A stretch of 5,134 bases of DNA, taken from contig WAQM01000148.1 of the NCBI GenBank assembly GCA_015520245.1, forward strand, positions 1-5,134, in the 5' to 3' direction. The translations under genes were made by a program, and so were the position numbers. Origin of the DNA: Pyrodictiaceae archaeon (lineage in GTDB: Archaea; Thermoproteota; Thermoprotei_A; Sulfolobales; Pyrodictiaceae). Shown here piece after piece: positions 1 through 4,885 of this stretch. How positions within the stretch are numbered: position 1 is the first letter of the stretch; every line of letters begins with the position of its first letter. The notes below the pieces were generated by a model that saw nothing but the letters and a program-made list of their open reading frames with translations, did not search any database and had not been told where the DNA came from.

Positions 1-9
1 CTGAGGCCT

Positions 10-18
10 ATTGCTTTC
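10..18 (+). promoter_or_regulatory. possible weak TATA-like box upstream of the Roadblock/zinc-ribbon gene
   Basis: ATTGCTTTC is the only AT-rich patch before the GTG at 39 in very GC-rich surroundings. Its centre lies about 25 bases before that GTG, the usual archaeal TATA-to-start distance, so a leaderless or nearly leaderless transcript is conceivable. It is a poor match to the TTTAWA consensus. The reading frame also stays open to the window edge, so the true gene start could lie further upstream and this box could be coding. Confidence 0.2.
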
Positions 19-38
19 TTCCCCGCCCCGAGTCGAGG

Positions 39-560
39 GTGCGTGTCACCACCTTGTCGGCGGAGCCGACGAATTGCGAGGCCAGGCTCGCCGAGCTGGT
101 CGAGCTGCTGCGGCGCAGTGGCCTCGCCGAGGTAGGGGCCGTGGGGTTCGACGGGCTGCTCCTGGAGCACTTCGGGTCCCAGGAGGAGGCCGAGGAGGTC
201 CTGGCGCGCGCGATAGACGTCCTCGCCGCCTCCAGGGCGCGGCTGTTTCTGGCTGCCGACGGGTCCACATGGCTCGGGGGCCTCAGCTGCGGCAGGTTCG
301 TGGTAGCAGCCCGCGGTCGAGGCCGCCACGACTTCGTGCCCGGGCTGCTCAGCGCCGTGCTGAGCCCGGTCTCGTGCCCTCGCTGCGGCTTCGACGTGTC
401 GTTCGCGCTGGTCAGGTGCCGCAGGTGCGGGAGGCCCTACCCCTTCCTGGCGCCCTTGTGCCCCTTCTGCGGCGAGCCCGGGGTGGTGAAGAGGTGCCCC
501 TCATGTGGCTCCAGGCTGCTCAGCGACGGCAGGCCGGCGGCGCGCAGGCTACCGTTCTAG
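39..560 (+). CDS. Roadblock/LC7-like domain protein with C-terminal double zinc ribbon
   Basis: 173 residues from a GTG start. Residues 14-108 follow the Roadblock/LC7 order: helix (17-27), two strands (32-37 and 40-45, around an FDGLLLE turn), long helix (48-65), three strands (67-73, 76-83, 86-92) and a final helix (97-108). Eight cysteines follow in four CxxC knuckles: 113/116, 127/130, 141/144 and 153/156. That is enough for two zinc ribbons. Roadblock proteins in archaea and bacteria usually act as dimeric regulators or scaffolds for small Ras-like GTPases. Zinc ribbons often contact RNA, DNA or protein. No GTPase gene is visible here, so partner and role are unknown. The start is uncertain: the frame is open to the left edge, and a TTG at 54 is another candidate. 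The last 12 bases overlap the 3' end of the convergent HTH gene. The domain call comes from the predicted strand/helix pattern, not from a database hit; the zinc knuckles are plain to see. Confidence 0.75.
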   Translation: MRVTTLSAEPTNCEARLAELVELLRRSGLAEVGAVGFDGLLLEHFGSQEEAEEVLARAIDVLAASRARLFLAADGSTWLGGLSCGRFVVAARGRGRHDFVPGLLSAVLSPVSCPRCGFDVSFALVRCRRCGRPYPFLAPLCPFCGEPGVVKRCPSCGSRLLSDGRPAARRLPF

Positions 561-1514
561 CCGCTCCGGCCCGGACCTCATCTCCCGGAGCTCCCTAGCC
601 AGCTGGGCGGCGTCGGTGAACACTGTGTAGCCGCGCTGCTCGAGCTCGGGCGCTATCTCCCTGCTCCTCACGACGGCGTAGAGCTCGGCGCGCGTCGCGC
701 GCCCTATCTTGACGGCCTCCTCCATCCTCTCCTCGATCCTGTCGTGCCTCCCGTGCTCGACGAGTATCACGGTCCGGTGGCCGGCTATGCTGGCCGCGAG
801 GTCGGCGGCCGTGTACCTCATGTGCACGACGCGGGCGCCGGCCGCGCGCAGGCTGGCGGCGATGCGCTCCTCCTCGCTCACGTCGTAGCGCCCCCGCGGG
901 TCCTCGGCGGCGGGGTAGTTGGCGTCGCGCAGGATCTCTATCGGCTTGAACACCTCGTCGCCGAAGACCTCGAGCAGCCTCAGGGCCTTCTCGAGCGTTA
1001 TGTCGGCGACGCCCCGCTCGTACATGTAGACGCTCCTCCTGCTGACGCCCAGGATGCTGGCGACGTCGCCCAGGCTGTAGCCCATGCGCTCGCGGGCCTC
1101 GCGCAGCTTGGCGCCGTCGACGCGCATGTAGAAGCGGCCCTGCCTCCTGACGACATAGACCCTCTCCTCGATGACCCTCCTCAGCCCCTCGCTCGTGACG
1201 GTGTAGACCCCAACCCTCTCGTAGGCTGCGATCTCGTCCAGCTCCTGGCCCGCCTCCCTCTCCGCGACCACGAGCGGCTTGGCGTCCAGCACCGAGCTGG
1301 CCCGCCTCAGCTCCCTTATCTCGCCCGCCGGGAGCTCGGCGACGTCCTCGGTCACCTTGAGGAAGAGGCTGAGCCCGTTCTCGCGGGTCGCCAGCACGTC
1401 TATGCTCCTCCTACTGTGATCGCTTGGGTAGGAGAGCACGTCGACGCTGAACCCGTAGGAGCGCAGCACCTGCTGGACCCTCTCCCCCAGCTCCTCAACC
1501 CTCCTCGACGCCAT
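549..1514 (-). CDS. archaeal XRE-type HTH regulator with flanking nuclease-fold-like domains
   Basis: 321 residues, ATG start with AGGAGG just upstream. It matches the archaeal 'putative HTH-type transcriptional regulatory protein' family (COG1395-like, from memory) in length and pattern. Residues 6-118 form an alpha/beta domain with SIDVLA (37-42) and LFLKV (50-54), recalling the core of restriction-endonuclease/Hjc-like folds. D39 and K53 are present, but the acidic residue expected two before the lysine is F51, so catalysis is unlikely. Residues 134-190 are a Cro/C1 HTH: LREARERMGYSLGDVASILG, then the recognition segment VSRRSVYMYERG (157-168). Residues 212-312 form a second alpha/beta domain that resembles the first (see findings). 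It probably binds DNA as a dimer; target genes are not known. Its first 20 bases overlap the end of the DUF61 gene, suggesting translational coupling, but an AT-rich patch inside that gene may give it its own promoter. Its 3' end overlaps the convergent Roadblock gene by 12 bases. Confidence 0.9.
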   Translation of the reverse strand: MASRRVEELGERVQQVLRSYGFSVDVLSYPSDHSRRSIDVLATRENGLSLFLKVTEDVAELPAGEIRELRRASSVLDAKPLVVAEREAGQELDEIAAYERVGVYTVTSEGLRRVIEERVYVVRRQGRFYMRVDGAKLREARERMGYSLGDVASILGVSRRSVYMYERGVADITLEKALRLLEVFGDEVFKPIEILRDANYPAAEDPRGRYDVSEEERIAASLRAAGARVVHMRYTAADLAASIAGHRTVILVEHGRHDRIEERMEEAVKIGRATRAELYAVVRSREIAPELEQRGYTVFTDAAQLARELREMRSGPERLER

Positions 1515-1971
1515 GGCCTCCTACCTTGCTCCCTACCTCGAGTTCTAGCTCGATAAACACCATTATAAGGCTTTTAAAGCCTCTAAGGAGCTTGAGCATC
1601 TCGTCGGCGCTGAGCACCCAGCGCTCCTCGGCGATGCTGCCGCCCAGGAGGTGGCTGAGTGCCCGCGCCGCCCACGAGTCCGGCCCCCTCAGGTAGTACC
1701 TGCCGCCCCACGCCTCACGCCGGTAGGTGAAGAGCCAGGGGAGCCTCACGAGCCTGTGCGTGTACCAGGGCAGGCTCGAGGCCAGCAGCCGGACCTCGTC
1801 GGGGTCGAAGTAGTGGTAGGCCCCCGAGGCGAGCCTCACCCGGGGCTGCGGGTCGCCGAGCAGGCTGTGGAGGCTTCGGTACTCGAGGGGGATGACGGAC
1901 TCGAAGAACGCCCTGTCCCGGACCACCCGCTGGTAGATCCTCCGAAAAACCCTGTCGGAAGGCCCCTCCAT
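1495..1971 (-). CDS. DUF61/UPF0216 family protein of unknown function
   Basis: 158 residues, ATG start. The core (about 27-110) fits the archaea-only DUF61/UPF0216 family: a short N-terminal helix, then IPLEYRSLHSLLGDPQPRV (27-45), a GAYHYFDPDEV segment (50-60), LASSLPW (63-69), LVRLPWLFTY (74-83) and YYLRGPD (92-98) before a last helix. No function has been established for the family, and I see no obvious catalytic motif. The protein is longer than I recall for typical members. The extra C-terminal part (about 111-158) holds a hydrophobic, AT-rich-coded stretch, FKSLIMVFIELELEV (132-146). The gene lies 11 bases after flpA and overlaps the HTH gene start by 20 bases, so it is very likely cotranscribed with both. 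The region upstream of its ATG (GGGCGG) is only weakly Shine-Dalgarno-like. Five consecutive T on the coding strand (1945-1949) lie about 22 bases into the gene. Confidence 0.85.
   Translation of the reverse strand: MEGPSDRVFRRIYQRVVRDRAFFESVIPLEYRSLHSLLGDPQPRVRLASGAYHYFDPDEVRLLASSLPWYTHRLVRLPWLFTYRREAWGGRYYLRGPDSWAARALSHLLGGSIAEERWVLSADEMLKLLRGFKSLIMVFIELELEVGSKVGGHGVEEG
1562..1578 (-). promoter_or_regulatory. candidate internal promoter for the HTH gene
   Basis: On the minus strand the patch reads TTTAAAAGCCTTATAAT, the only strongly AT-rich run in the whole 3.4-kb minus-strand cluster. TTTAAAA (1578-1572) and TTATAAT (1568-1562) are both acceptable archaeal TATA boxes. Initiation about 25 bases on would fall near 1549 or 1540, giving a leader of roughly 25-35 bases that contains the AGGAGG before the HTH ATG. 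It would let the HTH gene be made separately from nop5-flpA. It lies inside the DUF61 reading frame. Confidence 0.4.
1568..1582. repeat. 15-bp inverted repeat AGGCTTT-T-AAAGCCT
   Basis: Perfect 7-bp arms around one central base, lying in the 3' part of the DUF61 gene, 54-68 bases before the ATG of the HTH gene. Its centre coincides with a TATA-like TTTAAAA on the minus strand. Position, size and symmetry suit an operator for a dimeric HTH regulator, with autoregulation as the obvious candidate. No second copy was noticed in front of nop5. The surrounding bases are coding, so part of the pattern is constrained by the KLLRGFKSL reading. Confidence 0.4.
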
Positions 1972-1982
1972 GATCCGCCCGC

Positions 1983-2690
1983 TCAGCGGCGCGGCCTGAA
2001 CCTGGCGTAGACCATCGCGTGGTCGCGGTCGAACGGCTCGAGGTGGACCATGTCGACGATCTCGAAGCCCCTCTCCTTGAGTATGTCTATCTCCCTCTTG
2101 AACACCTCGCTCGGCTCCTTGGTCACGTCGATGCTCCTCGCCTTGATGGCCAGGAGGAGCCAGCCGTCCTCGCGCAGGAAGTAGTCGGCGTTGTCGGCCA
2201 CGAGCTCGGCCTGCTCGGGCTGCGCCACGTCAGCGTAGATGCCGTCGACCATCTCGACCAGGTGGCGGTACTCGTAGGGCTTCCTGGCGTCGCCGAGTAT
2301 CGGGTACATGTTGGGCCTCGACTCGCACACCACTATGAGCTCCCTCATGACCCTGGGCGCTATGTCGAGCGCGTAGACCTTGCCCTTGGGGCCGACGATG
2401 TCGGATACGTGGCTGGCGGTCGTGCCGGTGGCGGCGCCCAGGTAGAGCACCTTGTGGCCCTCCTTGATCGGGAGCTCCTCGAGGCCCTTCAGCAGGGCGG
2501 CGGCGAGCTTGCTGCGGTACGGGTTCCACTCGCGGTACTCGGCGTCGCCCCACTTGAACAGCCGCTCCCCGTACACCCTCTTGCCGGGCGCGAGGTTGCG
2601 GGTGGCTATGCGGGCGGAGCCGTCGTCGAGCTCCACCACGTAAACGCCCTTGTACCTCTCGTGCTCGTAGACCTTGACCACCTCGCTCAC
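1983..2690 (-). CDS. flpA: fibrillarin-like rRNA/tRNA 2'-O-methyltransferase
   Basis: 235 residues from a GTG start, close to the normal length of archaeal fibrillarin. It is the catalytic subunit of the box C/D sRNP: it transfers a methyl group from S-adenosylmethionine to the ribose 2'-OH at sites chosen by guide RNAs. The N-terminal strand-rich domain (1-55) ends in the family signature [15 protein letters not shown] (52-66). Motif [21 protein letters not shown] (81-100), begins the SAM-binding Rossmann fold. ALDIAP (107-112), GDAR (133-136), [10 protein letters not shown] (151-160) and [11 protein letters not shown] (178-188) follow, with [11 protein letters not shown] (221-231) near the end. 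The probable K-D-K-H catalytic set is K61, D154, K183 and H224, all present. The GTG is supported by a good GGGGTGA six bases upstream. It lies 36 bases after nop5, its binding partner, and 11 bases before DUF61. Nothing suggests loss of function. Confidence 0.98.
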   Translation of the reverse strand: MSEVVKVYEHERYKGVYVVELDDGSARIATRNLAPGKRVYGERLFKWGDAEYREWNPYRSKLAAALLKGLEELPIKEGHKVLYLGAATGTTASHVSDIVGPKGKVYALDIAPRVMRELIVVCESRPNMYPILGDARKPYEYRHLVEMVDGIYADVAQPEQAELVADNADYFLREDGWLLLAIKARSIDVTKEPSEVFKREIDILKERGFEIVDMVHLEPFDRDHAMVYARFRPRR

Positions 2691-2696
2691 GCGGGC

Positions 2697-2703
2697 TCAC
2701 CCC
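2697..2703 (-). promoter_or_regulatory. Shine-Dalgarno site of flpA
   Basis: GGGGTGA on the minus strand, six bases before the GTG at 2690. It pairs well with the archaeal 16S rRNA 3' end (TCACCTCC) and decides for the GTG start. The preceding bases allow a short hairpin covering it (CACCC, loop, GGGTG; 2698-2712), and a competing CCCCG/CGGGG pairing. Confidence 0.65.
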
Positions 2704-2726
2704 GATCGGGTGCGGGGGCGGGGGCG

Positions 2727-3959
2727 CTACTTCTTTCCGCCCTTCTTCCTCTTGGGCCTCTTCTTGGCGGGCCTGGCGGGGGCCGGCTTGACCTCCTTCT
2801 TCCTCTTCGGCGGCTTAGCGTACAGCTTCTTGATCTCCTCTATCCTCCTCCTGAGCGCCTCCTTCAGCTTGTCGCCTATGAACCTGCCCGTGAAGTAGTC
2901 CACCTTGGCGGCTATGGCGAGCTTGGCGGCGAGAGCCCTCGCTATCTTACCGCGCTGCCAGCGCGGCGACCTGTGTATGTCGGGGTACTGGAAGATCACG
3001 CCGTGCTTGGGCGGCTTGCCGCCCGTCCTCAGCGCCCTGAACAGCGCCTTCTCGGCGCCCAGCACCTGGATGGTGCTGGCGGGCAGGAAGGCGAGCTCCT
3101 CGAGGCTGCCGGCGAGGCTTATCAGCCTAGCGCCGAGCAGCGGGCCCACGAGGGCCGTTATGTTGGGCGCGACCTCCTTCATCACGTGGGCGATGTAGTC
3201 GGCGAGCTCGCGCCTGAGCCTGTAGAGCTCTAGCGTTATCTCGGCGAGCCTCTGCATGGGCCTGATGTCGAACTCGGGGAAGTCGGCCCCCATGCTCTTC
3301 TTGGCGGCCTCGGCTATCTTCTTAGCCTTCTCCTCGCTGAACCCGAGCTTCACGAGGTTCTCGACCGTTATGTTGTCCCTGTGGCCCAGCTCGGCCACGA
3401 TCCTGACGAAGTCCTCGTGCTCGCGCACGAGGTCGTCGAGCTCGGGGAAGTGGAGGCTGTACCACTCGCGTAGCCTGGCCGAGAACAGGTTGGTCGTCTT
3501 GTCGATGTCGTCGATCGCTCTGATCGCCTGGGCGGCGAGCAGGTCCCTCTTCTGGGCCACCCTCCTGAGCTTCCTGCGCGTCATCTCGAGGGCCATCTCG
3601 TGCATCAGCTTGTAGTACTCCTCGGCGTCCTTCACGAAGCCGGTCTTGGTCAGAACCTCGATGAGGTTGGCGCGGAACCAGCGCGCCACCTCGTTCGCCG
3701 GCTCGACCTTTACCTCGAAGCCGCGGGCGGACACGTGCTTGGCCACGTCGGAGTGCTCCACGACGACCTCCTTGATGCCCATCTCCTTCAGCTTGTCGAG
3801 CAGGCGCAGTAGGGCCGCCGTGGGCTCGCCCCGCTCGACCTTGAGCGCCTCCTCCACCATGTCATCGAGGTTCTTAGGGCCGTGCTCGTACGCGACCAGC
3901 TCCTTGTTCTCGTTCAGCGCGTAGGCCCCGGTGGCGTGGTCGACGATGTAGACGCGCAT
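2727..3959 (-). CDS. nop5: C/D box sRNP scaffold protein Nop5 (Nop56/Nop58 homologue)
   Basis: 410 residues, ATG start, normal for archaeal Nop5. It scaffolds the box C/D sRNP: the N-terminal domain binds fibrillarin, the coiled coil dimerises, and the C-terminal Nop domain recognises L7Ae bound to the k-turn RNA. The N-terminal domain spans about 1-115. The helical/coiled-coil part (about 115-260) holds the family run AIRAIDDIDKTTNLFSARLREWY (starts at 145) and HFPEL (170-174). The Nop domain (about 261-380) holds APNITALVGPLLGARLI (264-280), the hallmark GAEKALFRAL (301-310), HGVIFQYPDIHRSPRWQRGKIAR (from 319) and ALAAKLAIAAKVDYF (342-356). The tail (381-410) is a Lys/Arg/Pro-rich extension, common in the family and presumably RNA-binding. 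GAGGAGG lies 11 bases before the ATG, a slightly long spacing. It is the first gene of the cluster; the promoter is probably the AT-rich box near 4018-4025. Confidence 0.98.
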   Translation of the reverse strand: MRVYIVDHATGAYALNENKELVAYEHGPKNLDDMVEEALKVERGEPTAALLRLLDKLKEMGIKEVVVEHSDVAKHVSARGFEVKVEPANEVARWFRANLIEVLTKTGFVKDAEEYYKLMHEMALEMTRRKLRRVAQKRDLLAAQAIRAIDDIDKTTNLFSARLREWYSLHFPELDDLVREHEDFVRIVAELGHRDNITVENLVKLGFSEEKAKKIAEAAKKSMGADFPEFDIRPMQRLAEITLELYRLRRELADYIAHVMKEVAPNITALVGPLLGARLISLAGSLEELAFLPASTIQVLGAEKALFRALRTGGKPPKHGVIFQYPDIHRSPRWQRGKIARALAAKLAIAAKVDYFTGRFIGDKLKEALRRRIEEIKKLYAKPPKRKKEVKPAPARPAKKRPKRKKGGKK

Positions 3960-4017
3960 GGCGCCCGGTACCTCCTCGCTACCGCCACTCCTAGACCGGG
4001 CTACCCCACTTGCACAC

Positions 4018-4025
4018 TATTTTAA
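4018..4025. promoter_or_regulatory. AT-rich box in divergent intergenic region, possible bidirectional promoter
   Basis: TATTTTAA is the only AT-rich element in the 102-base gap between nop5 (minus) and the 112-residue gene (plus). Read on the minus strand, TTAAAATA would start transcription near 3996, leaving a leader of about 37 bases with GAGGAGG. Read on the plus strand, TATTTTAA would start near 4047, leaving about 15 bases with a GGGTG-like site before the TTG at 4062. It may serve one or both directions. The rest of the gap shows nothing else clear. Confidence 0.5.
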
Positions 4026-4061
4026 GGATTCCACGAGGCTGTAGCCGCCGGGTGCTGCGCA

Positions 4062-4400
4062 TTGTCCGAGGAGGCGGAGCAGCCGAGGAGGCTGGCGGTA
4101 TTCGAGGGCGAGGCGAGGGTGGGCCAGGTGATCTCGGGGCTCCAGGCGCTGCAGCTGCGGCCCGAGGACTTCACGAGCCCGGTAGCGCTGCAGATGGCGC
4201 TGACGAGGATATACGAGGCGGTCATGAAGGCCTTCCAGGAGGGGTTCAGGAAGAGGTACGTGGCCGAGGTGAGGTTCAGGGACAGCATGGGGAACCAGGT
4301 CGTGTTCGCCGTGGACCTGGGCGAGTCCCCTCCCCCCTTCTCGACCGACCGAGTGCGGGCGCGCATAGTGGTCGAGCTGTACGAGGAGGAGCAGGGCTAG
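4062..4400 (+). CDS. conserved-looking hypothetical protein, 112 residues
   Basis: I do not recognise this protein. It is acidic and probably soluble, with no signal peptide, membrane segment or cysteine. Residues 39-64 look like one long amphipathic helix (ending in EAVMKAFQEGFRKRY). A beta hairpin follows, YVAEVRFRD and NQVVFAVDL (66-74, 78-86), joined by an SMG turn. After a proline loop (PPP, 90-92) comes a last strand, VRARIVVELYEEE (98-110). TTG at 4062 is the only usable start after the in-frame stop at 4023: no ATG or GTG precedes it in frame, and GGGTG lies seven bases upstream. Codon use (AGG arginine, GC third positions) matches the neighbours, and the frame on the opposite strand is not protein-like. 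It starts divergently from nop5, and the next gene follows after 6 bases, so the two form an apparent operon of unknown role. Confidence 0.75.
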   Translation: MSEEAEQPRRLAVFEGEARVGQVISGLQALQLRPEDFTSPVALQMALTRIYEAVMKAFQEGFRKRYVAEVRFRDSMGNQVVFAVDLGESPPPFSTDRVRARIVVELYEEEQG

Positions 4401-4406
4401 GCGCCG

Positions 4407-4814
4407 ATGATCAAGCGCTGGCCGCGGCGCCGCGAGATGCTCGCCTACTACCTGCTGTGGCGCGTCTACGGCGGCGCGGCCTTCAACCTGGGCGAGGCGG
4501 TGGAGCTCCTGGCCCCCCTGCTGGGCAGCAGGAACGTAGCGACCAGGCTGGTCAAGAGGCTAGTCAAGCAGGGGTTCCTCGAGCGCGTGGCCCCGCTGAC
4601 TTACAGGGCGCGGGCCCTCACCGAGCTGCTCGACGAGGCCCTAGCGGTCTACTTCGCGCGAAGGCTGCGCAGGCAGGGCGTCGAGGCCTACGCGGAGGCG
4701 GGCCGTGTGGTGATCGAGGGCTGCGTTAAGCTCCCCCCGCGCCTCTCCTGGCTCGTGGAGCTGCGGGCCGGTGACGAGCAGTGTAAGGAGCGAGGCCCGG
4801 CCGGTGAGCGGTAA
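4407..4814 (+). CDS. probable winged-helix DNA-binding protein, 135 residues
   Basis: ATG start six bases after the preceding gene, with the GGAGGAGCAGGG run at its end as likely ribosome site. Residues 8-68 fit a winged-helix fold: helix 10-21 (EMLAYYLLWRVY), helix 28-39 (LGEAVELLAPLL), recognition-type helix 41-55 (SRNVATRLVKRLVKQ), then a GFLERVAPLTYRAR wing (56-69). A helix, LTELLDEALAVYFARRLRRQ (71-90), and two likely strands (92-95 and 100-105, VVIEGC) follow. The last 15 residues are polar and probably disordered. I cannot name a family with confidence. The general shape, HTH plus a small alpha/beta piece, suggests a transcription factor or a DNA/RNA-binding accessory. The pairing with the 112-residue gene suggests they act together. 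Confidence 0.75.
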   Translation: MIKRWPRRREMLAYYLLWRVYGGAAFNLGEAVELLAPLLGSRNVATRLVKRLVKQGFLERVAPLTYRARALTELLDEALAVYFARRLRRQGVEAYAEAGRVVIEGCVKLPPRLSWLVELRAGDEQCKERGPAGER

Positions 4815-4885
4815 CCAGGCTGCCGAGGCCCCACGGGTCACGCTTAACCGGGCCGGGGTCGGCCGGGGCCCGCGGGCGCGGGACG

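Noticed and set aside
687..703. Perfect 8-bp-arm palindrome GGCGCGCG-T-CGCGCGCC
   Set aside because: It falls in Gly-Arg-Ala-Thr-Arg-Ala codons of the HTH gene and is made only of G and C around one base; in DNA this GC-rich such runs are expected by chance.
744..1556. 270-residue plus-strand frame opposite the HTH gene
   Set aside because: Shadow of the regulator's codons, low-complexity Ala/Val/Leu/Asp/His pattern, no Shine-Dalgarno or motif.
2708..2724. G-rich tract with GGG/GGGGG/GGGGG runs, possible G-quadruplex
   Set aside because: Only three proper G runs are present and the G-rich strand is not the transcribed RNA strand of the cluster.
3180..3186. Minus-strand GTGATGA, a match to the C box of C/D guide RNAs, inside nop5
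   Set aside because: It codes for the Val-Met-Lys region of the conserved Nop domain; I found no convincing D box, internal C'/D' pair or terminal stem at the right spacing.
2019..3233. 404-residue open frame on the plus strand opposite flpA and nop5
   Set aside because: It is antisense to two certain genes; its composition (runs of leucine, valine, glycine, histidine, arginine) is what the complement of GC-rich codons gives, with no domain.
4868..4877. GCCCGCGGGC palindrome before the right-edge gene
   Set aside because: Short pure-GC palindrome in a GC-only stretch; no T tract follows, so neither a terminator nor an operator is supported.
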